DNA of 64,000 nt from positions 248,001 through 312,000 of the forward strand of contig JAEUUA010000025.1 in assembly GCA_016787755.1 (NCBI GenBank). Direction: 5' to 3'. This document shows positions 54,002-62,750 of the stretch, piece after piece. Made by a program: the position numbers and the translations under genes. Position 1 is the first letter of the stretch, and each line of letters starts with the position of its first letter. Under the pieces are notes generated by a model. That model had not been told where the DNA came from. It worked only from the letters and a program-made list of their open reading frames with translations, and did no database searches. This stretch comes from Cyclobacteriaceae bacterium. GTDB lineage: Bacteria; Bacteroidota; Bacteroidia; Cytophagales; Cyclobacteriaceae.

Positions 54002-54898
54002 ATGAGTTTTGAAGAACGTAAGTTTAAGGTAAAGAAGAAGAAACTAGGTGCCTACCCCTATATAAGTGTGGTGCTCAGCGTTACCCTTGCCCTATTCGTT
54101 ATTGGCGTATTTGGTGCATTAGTCATTTACTCGAAAGAACTTGAGCGGGTTGTTCGTGAAAACGTAAAAGTTCAGGTTTATCTCAAAAGCCAGGTAACGA
54201 ATGTTCAAAAAACTCAAATTGAAAAAGGATTGGCATCAAAGCCATTCGTGCCCAAGGATAAAGGATCTATCCAATTCATTTCGAAAGAAGAAGCTGCTAA
54301 GCAATTCATTGAAGACACGGGCGAAGACTTTAAAAAATTTCTTGGTGAGAATCCATTGCGGGATGCCTATCTGGTTAGAATCCAAGAAGGATTTCATGAC
54401 ACCGAGAGTTTAAAAAAAATCAAGTCTGAAATAGAGCAAATTAATGGCGTATTTCAAGTTCACTATGTTGAAAATGTAATTGACTCCATCAATAAAAATG
54501 TAACAAAAATCGGTTTGATTTTGATGGGACTGGTTTCGTTGCTTTTGTTGGTAGTTGTGCTATTAATTAACAACACACTTAGATTGGCCCTGTTCTCACA
54601 GAGATTCTTAATTAGAAGTATGCAATTAGTTGGAGCACGCAGTTGGTTTATTCAACGTCCGTTCCTTTACCGTGCTGGTTTCCATGGACTGATGGCTGGG
54701 GTTATTGCATCTGCGCTGCTTGTTTTATTACTAAGCTTTGCAACAAAACGCGTTGAGGACTTAGTTCTGATACAGAACAATCACAGATTGCTACTACTAC
54801 TTGCTTCTTTGCTTCTTATTGGAATAGTGGTTGCCATCCTGAGCACCTATCGCGCAGTTAGCAAATATTTAAAACTTTCATTAGACGAACTTTATTAA
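54002..54898 (+). CDS. ftsX: Cell division protein FtsX
   Basis: 298 residues with four transmembrane helices and a large periplasmic loop (about residues 45-165, with the SKEEAAKQFIEDTGEDFKKFLGENPL signature) between helices 1 and 2. FtsX is the membrane part of the FtsEX ABC system that activates cell-wall hydrolases at division. FtsE is not adjacent. ATG at 54002 is the clear start; a TATCTTTG at 53988-53995 lies just upstream, so its message may be leaderless. M23-type hydrolases elsewhere in this window are candidate partners. Confidence 0.9.
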   Translation: MSFEERKFKVKKKKLGAYPYISVVLSVTLALFVIGVFGALVIYSKELERVVRENVKVQVYLKSQVTNVQKTQIEKGLASKPFVPKDKGSIQFISKEEAAKQFIEDTGEDFKKFLGENPLRDAYLVRIQEGFHDTESLKKIKSEIEQINGVFQVHYVENVIDSINKNVTKIGLILMGLVSLLLLVVVLLINNTLRLALFSQRFLIRSMQLVGARSWFIQRPFLYRAGFHGLMAGVIASALLVLLLSFATKRVEDLVLIQNNHRLLLLLASLLLIGIVVAILSTYRAVSKYLKLSLDELY

Positions 54899-54900
54899 CG

Positions 54901-55104
54901 ATGAATAAGCTTCCATTCGGAAAAACAAATTACAAATTGATGGCTGCAGGCGTAATCTTGCTAATTCTTGGCTTTACTATTATGGCAATGGACAAAGATC
55001 CTTATGGATTTGGTTTTATGGGAATTACGCTGAGTCCGATTATTGTTTTAGGTGGTTTCATTACAGAGATTTTCGCGATCCTTTACACACCGAAACAAAA
55101 GTAA
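54901..55104 (+). CDS. DUF3098 small membrane protein
   Basis: 67 residues with two transmembrane helices (LMAAGVILLILGFTIMAMD and IIVLGGFITEIFAIL), matching DUF3098. It starts 2 bases after ftsX and is followed by uppP. The gene is usually found in this position in Bacteroidota, and may have a role in cell-envelope assembly. Confidence 0.9.
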   Translation: MNKLPFGKTNYKLMAAGVILLILGFTIMAMDKDPYGFGFMGITLSPIIVLGGFITEIFAILYTPKQK

Positions 55105-55113
55105 AAATCATCC

Positions 55114-55908
55114 ATGTCTTTCTTTGAAGCCATTGTCCTGGCCATCGTAGAAGGCCTCACGGAATTTCTGCCGGTTTCTTCCACCGGCCACATGATCATT
55201 GCGTCTTCTGTTTTAGGAATTGCCTCTGATCCTTTTACCAAAATGTTCACCATTGCCATTCAATTTGGAGCCATCCTTTCTGTGGTTGCTTTATACTGGA
55301 AGCGTTTTTTTCAAACCTTTGATTTCTATTTTAAATTATTGGTAGCGTTCATTCCGGCCATGGTGCTTGGTTTGCTTTTTAGCGACTTGATTGATCAACT
55401 CCTTGAAAGCGTTGAAGTAGTCGCATTCATGTTAATCATCGGTGGAATTATCTTTCTCTTCATCGATAAAGTTTTTAAGGCTTCTGAAGAAAAGGGAGGT
55501 ACTGAAATTACCTACAAGAAAGCGCTAACCATTGGTTTCTTTCAGACTATTGCGATGGTACCCGGAGTATCACGATCGGCAGCCACTATCATTGGGGGTC
55601 TCACCCAAAAGTTAACAAGAAAGGCTGCCGCAGAGTTTTCTTTTTTTCTGGCAGTGCCCACAATGTTAGCTGCTACAGGATACAAACTTTTGAAATTCTA
55701 TTTGGAAGGAAATAAATTTGGCTCTCATGAGATTGTCGTGCTTGTTGTAGGAAACATCGCAGCATTCATTATTGCTATTTTAGCAATCAAATCTTTTATC
55801 GCTTTCTTGACTACGCATGGATTTAAACTATTTGGCTATTATCGAATCGCACTCGGACTAATTATTTTATCCCTTTATTGGTTTGGTATTGATTTGAACA
55901 TTGTATGA
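55114..55908 (+). CDS. uppP: Undecaprenyl-diphosphate phosphatase
   Basis: 264 residues and about eight transmembrane helices. EGLTEFLPVSSTGHMI and PGVSRSAATI are the two catalytic motifs of the UppP/BacA family, which recycles the lipid carrier for peptidoglycan and other wall polymers. It sits in the ftsX to ribF run, and truB starts at its end. Confidence 0.95.
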   Translation: MSFFEAIVLAIVEGLTEFLPVSSTGHMIIASSVLGIASDPFTKMFTIAIQFGAILSVVALYWKRFFQTFDFYFKLLVAFIPAMVLGLLFSDLIDQLLESVEVVAFMLIIGGIIFLFIDKVFKASEEKGGTEITYKKALTIGFFQTIAMVPGVSRSAATIIGGLTQKLTRKAAAEFSFFLAVPTMLAATGYKLLKFYLEGNKFGSHEIVVLVVGNIAAFIIAILAIKSFIAFLTTHGFKLFGYYRIALGLIILSLYWFGIDLNIV

Positions 55909-55909
55909 T

Positions 55910-56569
55910 ATGGATAGTTTCGATCAAATGATTTTGATTAACAAACCAGTTGGGTGGACATCCTTTGACGTAGTAAACAAACTACGTTTTAAATTAAAAA
56001 TAAAAAAGATTGGCCATGCAGGAACACTTGACCCGTTGGCATCTGGGTTATTAATTCTTTGTACCGGCAAAATGACCAAACGTATTGATGAGTTTCAGGC
56101 TCAGGAAAAAGAATACACGGGAAAGTTTATCATCGGTAAGTCAACATCTTCGCACGATCTTGAGACAGAAATTATTGAAACAAAAGATATAGCAGGGATT
56201 ACAGACGATCAAATTTATTTGGCCGCCAAAAAATTAACAGGCGTAATTCAGCAAATTCCACCACTCCATTCTGCTATAAAAGTTGACGGCAAGCGGGCTT
56301 ATAAGTTGGCTCGCAAAGGAAGTGATCTGGAATTAAAACCCCGTGAAGTAACGGTTTCACAATTTGAAATTACCCATATTCAAAAACCAGAAATACACTT
56401 TCGGATTGTTTGTTCAAAAGGAACCTACATTCGCAGTCTGGCGCGTGATTTTGGTAACGATCTTGGTGTGGGCGCTTACCTAACGGGATTGTGCAGAACC
56501 CGCATTGGAGAATATAAGTTAGAAGATGCGCTGACACTCGATCAAATTAATCCAGCTTTGCCAGTATGA
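55910..56569 (+). CDS. truB: tRNA pseudouridine(55) synthase
   Basis: 219 residues from the ATG at 55910, the first base after the uppP stop region; a TTG at 55901 would overlap. The catalytic Asp is in GHAGTLDPLASGLL, and KGTYIRSLARDFG is the second family motif. It makes pseudouridine 55 in the T-loop of tRNAs. ribF begins at its end with a 4-base overlap. Confidence 0.95.
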   Translation: MDSFDQMILINKPVGWTSFDVVNKLRFKLKIKKIGHAGTLDPLASGLLILCTGKMTKRIDEFQAQEKEYTGKFIIGKSTSSHDLETEIIETKDIAGITDDQIYLAAKKLTGVIQQIPPLHSAIKVDGKRAYKLARKGSDLELKPREVTVSQFEITHIQKPEIHFRIVCSKGTYIRSLARDFGNDLGVGAYLTGLCRTRIGEYKLEDALTLDQINPALPV

Positions 56570-57537
56570 AAATCTACCACACATTGGAAGACTTCACTAA
56601 GCTTAACTATGGAGTAGTTACCAGCGGTACGTTTGATGGAGTTCATGTTGGCCATCAGCAAATATTGAACAGACTAAAAGAAATAGCAAATAAAAATGGT
56701 GGCGAAACGGTTGTAATCACCTTTTGGCCACATCCACGTTTAATTTTGAGGCCAGAAGAACCCTTCATGAAATTGTTAAACACATTTGAAGAGAAGGCAG
56801 AACTCTTAAGACTACAAGGCATTAACCATTTGTTGCGGATTCCATTCACAAAAGAGTTTTCTCAAATTTCATCCCAAGAGTTTATTTCAAAAATTCTTGT
56901 GGAAACTATCGGTACAAAAAAATTAGTTATTGGATACGATCATCGGTTTGGCAAAAATCGCGAAGGAAGTTTTGAGCAACTTAGTCTGAATGCACCGACT
57001 TATGGTTTTGATGTAGAAGAAATACCGAGGCAAGATGTTGATCATGTTGGTGTTAGTTCAACCCGAATTCGAAAAGCATTGGGCGAAGGAGATATTGACA
57101 CGGCCAATCATTTTTTAGGAAGGCCCTACTCGCTTTCAGGAAGGGTGATTAAAGGAGACAAGCTGGGTCGTGTTCTTGGATTTCCGACTGCAAATATCGA
57201 TTTGGATTCGCATGATAAGTTAGTGCCAGCAGAAGGCATCTATGCCGTTTCAGTAACCTATGAAAGGAAAGAATATGGTGGCATGCTATACATTGGCACA
57301 AGGCCTACCGTGGACGGAACCAAACGATCCATTGAAGTAAACATCTTTGAATTCAATAAAGAGATTTACGGAGAAACCCTTCAATTATCTTTTTTAAAAC
57401 TTCTTCGCTCAGATTCAAAATTTGAAGATCTTGAATCTTTAAAAATTCAACTTCAGCAAGATAAAGAATCCGCGTTGAAAACGTTGAAAGACCTGTTGCA
57501 ACCTCATCCCCAGCCCTTCTCCCAAGGAGAAGGGTAA
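56566..57537 (+). CDS. ribF: Bifunctional riboflavin kinase/FAD synthetase with repeat-derived C-terminus
   Basis: 323 residues. The FAD synthetase domain has SGTFDGVHVGHQQIL and the HxGH-type nucleotide site. The flavokinase domain has GRVLGFPTANIDL. The last 11 residues (about 313-323, PHPQPFSQGEG) are read from a copy of the palindromic repeat, which also supplies the stop codon. The body matches typical RibF length, so the tail is extra and probably harmless. It overlaps truB by 4 bases. Confidence 0.94.
   Translation: MKIYHTLEDFTKLNYGVVTSGTFDGVHVGHQQILNRLKEIANKNGGETVVITFWPHPRLILRPEEPFMKLLNTFEEKAELLRLQGINHLLRIPFTKEFSQISSQEFISKILVETIGTKKLVIGYDHRFGKNREGSFEQLSLNAPTYGFDVEEIPRQDVDHVGVSSTRIRKALGEGDIDTANHFLGRPYSLSGRVIKGDKLGRVLGFPTANIDLDSHDKLVPAEGIYAVSVTYERKEYGGMLYIGTRPTVDGTKRSIEVNIFEFNKEIYGETLQLSFLKLLRSDSKFEDLESLKIQLQQDKESALKTLKDLLQPHPQPFSQGEG
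57502..57534. repeat. Palindromic repeat copy at the ribF 3' end
   Basis: CCTCATCCCCAGCCCTTCTC then GGAGAAGGG, the same family as the leuS and mog copies. It supplies the last ribF codons and forms a stem-loop that could also act as a terminator. Confidence 0.75.
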
Positions 57538-57662
57538 CGATCGCCCCAACTATGGCATTATCGTAATGTTTGTTCAAGTAGAAAAAATACAAAAGTTTTT
57601 AAGTTGGCCATGATTTGGAATTTGCGCTCAGTAATCTGAGATTTGATTTTAAACTCTGATGT

Positions 57663-58358
57663 ATGATTGACAAAGTTGTAGCTGGTGCTGAACAGGCTGT
57701 TAAAGATATTCCCAACAAGGCTACGCTTATGCTTGGGGGATTTGGATTATGTGGCATTCCCGAGAACTGTATTCAAGCATTATTAAAGACAGGTGTAAAA
57801 GGGTTAACCTGTATTTCAAACAATGCTGGGGTAGATGATTTTGGGATTGGCTTATTATTAAAAACGAAGCAAGTCAAAAAAATGATTTCGTCATATGTGG
57901 GTGAAAACTCTGAGTTTGAAAGACAATTACTTTCTGGCGAATTAGAGGTAGACTTAATCCCACAAGGAACTCTAGCAGAACGAATTCGTGCAGGGGGTGC
58001 TGGTATTCCTGCATTCTACACTCCTGCCGGAGTTGGAACCGAGGTTGCCGATGGAAAAGAGATGCGCGACTTTGAGGGCAAGCCTCACTTACTTGAGCAT
58101 TGGCTTCGCGCAGATTATGCACTGGTGAAAGCGTGGAAGGGTGACACCTCCGGAAATCTTATTTATAAAGGCACAGCCAGAAACTTCAACCCTATGATGG
58201 CCACGGCCGGAAAGATTACAATAGCTGAAGTAGAAGAATTGGTGTCTGTTGGGGAGTTAGATCCAAACCACATTCATACACCCGGAATTTTTGTCCAACG
58301 AATTTTTCAAGGTAAGGATTATGAGAAGCGAATTGAGCAAAGAACAATCACTAACTAA
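57663..58358 (+). CDS. scoA: 3-oxoacid CoA-transferase subunit A
   Basis: 231 residues. GGFGLCGIPENCI and the GGAGIPAFYTPAGVGTEVADGKE region are typical of CoA transferase subunit A (succinyl-CoA:3-ketoacid CoA-transferase). It activates acetoacetate or related acids using succinyl-CoA. Its B subunit gene is 462 bases further on, separated by a four-helix-bundle gene, an unusual break in the normal scoAB pair. Confidence 0.92.
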   Translation: MIDKVVAGAEQAVKDIPNKATLMLGGFGLCGIPENCIQALLKTGVKGLTCISNNAGVDDFGIGLLLKTKQVKKMISSYVGENSEFERQLLSGELEVDLIPQGTLAERIRAGGAGIPAFYTPAGVGTEVADGKEMRDFEGKPHLLEHWLRADYALVKAWKGDTSGNLIYKGTARNFNPMMATAGKITIAEVEELVSVGELDPNHIHTPGIFVQRIFQGKDYEKRIEQRTITN

Positions 58359-58393
58359 TTTGGTAATTAGTCGATTAGATAATTTGATAATGA
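58356..58393. repeat. Left AT-rich inverted repeat of the four-helix-bundle unit
   Basis: Contains AATTTGATAATGA at 58381-58393, which matches in inverse the right flank at 58793-58805, plus TTAGTC and GATTAG words also found inverted on the right. Confidence 0.65.
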
Positions 58394-58417
58394 AACACAT
58401 ATTAAATTAGAAGTCAT

Positions 58418-58771
58418 ATGAGAAATGATAAGCCTAATCTAATTGTTGATTTAACTTTTGATTTTTCAATCAAGATTATTGAATATACCGAACTGTTAGA
58501 ATCTAAAAGAAAATACAATCTGGCTAACCAACTTTTCAGGTCAGGCACTTCAATTGGGGCTAATACTTGGGAAGCTCAGGACGCTGAGAGCAAAGCCGAT
58601 TTCATCCACAAATTTAAGATTGCTGCTAAAGAGGCAAATGAAACAAGCTATTGGTTGCGCCTTTGCAAAAAGGTAAAATCCTATCCGGATTCAGATTCTT
58701 TATTGAGTGATCTTGATAGTATCCAGAAAATCATCTCAAAGATTATTGCAGCATCTAAAGTCAAAAAATGA
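58418..58771 (+). CDS. Four-helix-bundle protein (23S rRNA intervening-sequence type)
   Basis: 117 residues, all helical. IVDLTFDFSIKIIEYTELLE, LANQLFRSGTSIGANTWEAQDA and EANETSYWLRL are characteristic of the S23/four-helix-bundle family, first seen in 23S rRNA intervening sequences and related to Avd of diversity-generating retroelements. Its function is unknown, and members are scattered in Bacteroidota genomes. AT-rich inverted repeats bound this copy and it interrupts scoA/scoB, so it looks inserted. Confidence 0.9.
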   Translation: MRNDKPNLIVDLTFDFSIKIIEYTELLESKRKYNLANQLFRSGTSIGANTWEAQDAESKADFIHKFKIAAKEANETSYWLRLCKKVKSYPDSDSLLSDLDSIQKIISKIIAASKVKK

Positions 58772-58815
58772 CTAATCAATTGTCAAATTACCTCATTATC
58801 AAATTTTCAAATTAA
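58769..58815. repeat. Right AT-rich inverted repeat of the four-helix-bundle unit
   Basis: Contains TCATTATCAAATT (58793-58805), the inverse of the left repeat core, and GACTAATC matching left GATTAGTC in inverse. Confidence 0.65.
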
Positions 58816-58820
58816 CTGCC

Positions 58821-59477
58821 ATGTTAGATAAAACAGGAATTGCAAAACGAATAGCAAAGGAAGTAAGAGACGGTATGTACATCAATTTGGGTATCGGAAT
58901 TCCAACACTCGTTGCAAATTTTATTCCTGCTCACCTAAATGTTGTGTTACAATCTGAGAATGGTTTGCTGGGCATTGGTCCGTTTCCAAAAGAAGCTGAG
59001 GTAGATGCCGATTTAATTAATGCCGGAAAACAAACGATCACGATGATGCCGGGCTCTGCACTTTTTAGTTCGGCCGACAGTTTTGCCATGATTCGTGGCG
59101 GTCATGTTGACCTTACCATTTTAGGTGCTATGGAAGTTTCTGAAAACGGAGACATCGCCAACTGGAAAGTACCCGGTAAAATGGTGAAAGGCATGGGTGG
59201 CGCCATGGATTTGGTTGCCTCCGCGAAACACATCATTGTGGCCATGCAACACTGTAGCCGAGATGGCGCCTCCAAGCTATTAAAAACATGCACCCTCCCC
59301 ATTACCGGGATAAAATGCGTTACTAAAATCGTCAGTGATCTTGCTGTTTTGGATATTCTCCCTCAGGGTGGTTTTAAGTTATTGGAGCGAGCGCCCGGAG
59401 TCTCTGTAGCTGAGATAAAGAACGCAACGGCCGGAAAGCTTATCGTGGAAGGAGAAATCCCGGAAATGGTTTTGTAA
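58821..59477 (+). CDS. scoB: 3-oxoacid CoA-transferase subunit B
   Basis: 218 residues. LGIGIPTLVANFIP and the catalytic glutamate in SENGLLGIGPFP define subunit B. It forms the active enzyme with ScoA. Because the four-helix-bundle unit now lies between the two genes, subunit balance may depend on read-through or an own promoter. gldC follows 31 bases after it. Confidence 0.92.
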   Translation: MLDKTGIAKRIAKEVRDGMYINLGIGIPTLVANFIPAHLNVVLQSENGLLGIGPFPKEAEVDADLINAGKQTITMMPGSALFSSADSFAMIRGGHVDLTILGAMEVSENGDIANWKVPGKMVKGMGGAMDLVASAKHIIVAMQHCSRDGASKLLKTCTLPITGIKCVTKIVSDLAVLDILPQGGFKLLERAPGVSVAEIKNATAGKLIVEGEIPEMVL

Positions 59478-59508
59478 TTTTGTCCTTCATATAGAGTAGC
59501 CTTAAAAC

Positions 59509-59841
59509 ATGAAAAAATCTAGTATTCAGTTTTCAATAGACCTTGATAATAATAACGTACCGGAAAAAATTGTTTGGGACGCTACCGATAAACCGGAAGG
59601 AACACCCTCCGAAACTAAATCGATCTCCGTTTCCTTGTGGGACGATCAGCAAAAGAATACCATGCGCATTGATCTTTGGACCAAGGATATGCCCGTTGAT
59701 GAAATGAAGCGGTTTTATATCGAATGTATGGGGGGGATCGCTCAAAGTGTGTTGAGCGCAACCGGAGATGAAAAGATGTCCACAGAGATAAACTCGTTAT
59801 GCGACCGGCTGGTGGAGTTAGTAAAACATGAAAATAAGTAG
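59509..59841 (+). CDS. gldC: Gliding motility protein GldC
   Basis: 110 residues matching GldC in full length (IQFSIDLDNNNVPEKIVWDA, KSISVSLWDDQQKNTMRIDLWTKDMPVDEMKRFY). GldC is a small cytoplasmic protein needed for efficient gliding in Flavobacterium and kept in many Bacteroidota, including non-gliding ones, so its presence alone does not prove motility. Its likely neighbour gldB is not in the window. Confidence 0.95.
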   Translation: MKKSSIQFSIDLDNNNVPEKIVWDATDKPEGTPSETKSISVSLWDDQQKNTMRIDLWTKDMPVDEMKRFYIECMGGIAQSVLSATGDEKMSTEINSLCDRLVELVKHENK

Positions 59842-59894
59842 CTCGCAAACGCCTTAAAATTTAATTAAGGTTTAAAAAAGACATATATCAACCG

Positions 59895-59924
59895 TTTGCA
59901 ATTAGCCTTTTTCTTGTAGATTTA
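59895..59924 (+). promoter_or_regulatory. Bacteroidota-type promoter for the third TonB receptor
   Basis: TTTG at 59895-59898 and TAGATTTA at 59917-59924, 18 bases apart, near the TTG / TAnnTTTG pattern. The start codon is 22 bases downstream. Confidence 0.45.
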
Positions 59925-59945
59925 AGAATTAAACCCATAATTCTT

Positions 59946-62729
59946 ATGAACAAACTCTACAAAAAAGCATTACTACTTGCCCTTTTTTGGTTCGGTGGGA
60001 CGGCCGCCTTGTTGGCTCAATCCACATCGATTTCAGGAACGGTAAAAGACGCGGGCAGCGGAGATGCGCTAGCCGGTGTCAATATCGTTGTAAAAGGACG
60101 GGTAATTGGTACCATTACAAGTACCAGTGGTGAATATAGTCTTACTGTTAATCAAGCCCCCCCCTTCAAATTAATCTTTTCATTTATTGGCTTCGCCACA
60201 CAAGAAATTGAAGTAACTAATCCAGAAACCAAATTGGACGTTAACCTTGAAGAGCAAACTCTGCTGGGCCAGGAAGTTGTAGTCTCCGCTTCCCGTATCG
60301 AAGAGAGTATCTTGCAATCCCCTGTTACTATTGAGAAGATGGATCTGCTTACGATTAAACAAGCAGCCACGCCAGATTTTTATGACGCTTTGGCCAATGT
60401 TAAGGGCGTTCAGGTTAACTCAGGCAGTCTGAATCTTACTTCCATAAATACACGTGGTTTTGCCACTATCGCCAACGTTCGGTTTGTTCAATTGGTGGAT
60501 GGAATGGATACTCAAGCCCCACTGCTAAACTTTCCAACGGGTAACATTATTGGGATTGGTGAATTAGATGCCGAAAGTGTTGAACTAGTACCGGGTGCTG
60601 CCTCTGCCCTCTACGGGCCGAATGCATTCAATGGTATTTTAATTATGAAAAGTAAAAGCCCTTTTGAATATCAAGGATTGAGCGCTCAATTTAAAGGTGG
60701 GGTAACAAGTTCAGACGCAGGCGGATCGGATCCCTTTACTCAATATAGCTTCCGTTATGCAAAAGCAATCAATAACAAGTTTGCCTTCAAACTTAATTTT
60801 TCCCTGCTTCAGGCAACGGACTGGTTAAGTAATGACTATAAGACTTCGCGGGTAGATCCTGAATCTAAAACCGACCTAAGTGGCACAAAAAATTTCGATG
60901 GTCTCAACTTATATGGTGACGAAACTCAAATTAATACGACTGTTCCAAGCATTGGATTCATTACGCGGACAGGGTTTAGAGAAGAAGATATGTTTAGAGC
61001 TTTTTCAGATGGTCGTGATGCAAAAAGTATAAAGGGTGATGCTGCCTTACATTACAGAATAACTGACAAGATTGAGGCACTTTACAACTATCGCTACGGT
61101 GGTGGCAGTTCAATTTATCAAGGAACGGAAAAATATGCACTTAGAGATTTCACTCAACAGTTTCATAAGTTGGAATTACGTGGTGAAAATTTCTTTGTTC
61201 GAGGTTATCAAACTGCCACAGATGCTGGCAAATCATACAACCTTTCTGCTTTAGGCGCCTACGCAAATGAAACATATAGTCCATCAGCTAGTAAATGGGT
61301 GCCTGACTATGTAGTGGCTATGCAAGGCTACGTTCCTGGAGTTCCTGCAGGAAACAATGACGCTGCACGGGCTTTTGCAGATAGAAACCGACCTCAACCC
61401 GGCACTGCTGCTTACAATAGTTTGATGAAAGCAGTCCGAGATAATTATTTTCAAAGAGATGCCTCGGCTACAAAGTGGGCTGATCCTAATGGAAACATGT
61501 TACCTGCTCAAGGAGGGGCATCGTTCAAAGATAAGTCCAGACTTTACCACGCTGAATTCAATTATAATTTCATGAACCAAATTGATTTTGCCGAAATACA
61601 AATAGGCGGTAATGTAAGGCGCTATGATTTATTTTCTACTGGAACAATCTTTAATGAAGGACCTGATGATGGCGTTAACTTTAATAGAATTAAAATTGAT
61701 GAATTTGGAGCTTACGGACAAATCTCAAAAACTTTTGCGGACGCATTAAAACTAACAGGTTCATTGCGTTATGATAAGAATGAAAACTTTGATGGCCAGG
61801 TTACCCCTCGCCTCTCTGCTGTTTATACATTCTCACAGAATCACAACCTAAGAGGCTCTTTCCAAACGGGTTTTAGAAACCCGGATACCCAAGCTCAGTT
61901 TATTTATTTCCCTTCTTCCAGTGGAACTCTGCTAGGTAGTACGGAAGCAAATGCAGCTCGTTATGGTGTTCATAACGGAGGTGCATGGACCCAGGCATCT
62001 TATAATGCCTTTCGCACCTCGGGCGGAAGTCTGGCCTCGGATGGCACTCCAACCGGAGGTAATCCCAGCCTTTTAGTAACTGCAGACATCCCTTACGTGC
62101 AACCCGAAAGATTGAAATCTTTCGAGATAGGCTACAAAGGAGTTTTCGCAAATAAGCTCCTTATTGATATGAATTTTTATTACACAACGTATCAGGATTT
62201 TATTGGAGGTCAAATCGTTGCGGTTAAGGCCCCAACTACGCATCAAGCAAAACCAGTACCAGCCGGAAGTTTGTACAGCTTGTATAATAATTCTTTAGAA
62301 AATGTTACGTCCATGGGTGCAGGGTTAGGATTCACATACTCACTTCCGCGTAACTTTTCATTGAACGGAAGTTATAGCTATGCTTCTTTTGATGCTAATG
62401 AATCCCCCGATTTCCGTGCCGGATTTAATACCCCTAACAATAAATTCAACGTGGGTATCGGAAACAGAAAGTTGCTTAATAACTTAGGATTCAATCTTAA
62501 CTTCAGATGGCAAGAGGGGTACTTGTGGCAATCTTCTTATGGGGTATGGAATGTTCCTGAGTTTGGTGTGTTAGATGCCCAGGTGAATTATAAATTAACT
62601 GCGCTACGCTCAATGGTGAAAGTGGGTGCCACCAATTTGGGAGGTGGAGATTACAGAACAAACCTCGGTGCACCGTTCGTGGGTCAGATGTATTACATCT
62701 CGCTAACCTTTGACGAGTTTTTAAGATAA
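59946..62729 (+). CDS. TonB-dependent receptor with carboxypeptidase-like domain
   Basis: 927 residues: signal peptide (ending in LLAQ), a carboxypeptidase-like domain (ISGTVKDAGSGDALAGVNIVVKG), a plug (LANVKGVQVNSGSLNLTSINTRGF, GAASALYGPNAFNGIL) and a C-terminal barrel with the usual final aromatic-rich strand (YYISLTFDEFLR). The next gene, a putative GDSL-type lipoprotein, starts 21 bases later. The pairing suggests that it imports, or assembles with, an esterase product at the outer membrane; substrate unknown. Confidence 0.92.
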   Translation: MNKLYKKALLLALFWFGGTAALLAQSTSISGTVKDAGSGDALAGVNIVVKGRVIGTITSTSGEYSLTVNQAPPFKLIFSFIGFATQEIEVTNPETKLDVNLEEQTLLGQEVVVSASRIEESILQSPVTIEKMDLLTIKQAATPDFYDALANVKGVQVNSGSLNLTSINTRGFATIANVRFVQLVDGMDTQAPLLNFPTGNIIGIGELDAESVELVPGAASALYGPNAFNGILIMKSKSPFEYQGLSAQFKGGVTSSDAGGSDPFTQYSFRYAKAINNKFAFKLNFSLLQATDWLSNDYKTSRVDPESKTDLSGTKNFDGLNLYGDETQINTTVPSIGFITRTGFREEDMFRAFSDGRDAKSIKGDAALHYRITDKIEALYNYRYGGGSSIYQGTEKYALRDFTQQFHKLELRGENFFVRGYQTATDAGKSYNLSALGAYANETYSPSASKWVPDYVVAMQGYVPGVPAGNNDAARAFADRNRPQPGTAAYNSLMKAVRDNYFQRDASATKWADPNGNMLPAQGGASFKDKSRLYHAEFNYNFMNQIDFAEIQIGGNVRRYDLFSTGTIFNEGPDDGVNFNRIKIDEFGAYGQISKTFADALKLTGSLRYDKNENFDGQVTPRLSAVYTFSQNHNLRGSFQTGFRNPDTQAQFIYFPSSSGTLLGSTEANAARYGVHNGGAWTQASYNAFRTSGGSLASDGTPTGGNPSLLVTADIPYVQPERLKSFEIGYKGVFANKLLIDMNFYYTTYQDFIGGQIVAVKAPTTHQAKPVPAGSLYSLYNNSLENVTSMGAGLGFTYSLPRNFSLNGSYSYASFDANESPDFRAGFNTPNNKFNVGIGNRKLLNNLGFNLNFRWQEGYLWQSSYGVWNVPEFGVLDAQVNYKLTALRSMVKVGATNLGGGDYRTNLGAPFVGQMYYISLTFDEFLR

Positions 62730-62750
62730 TTGAATTATAAATTATTAACT

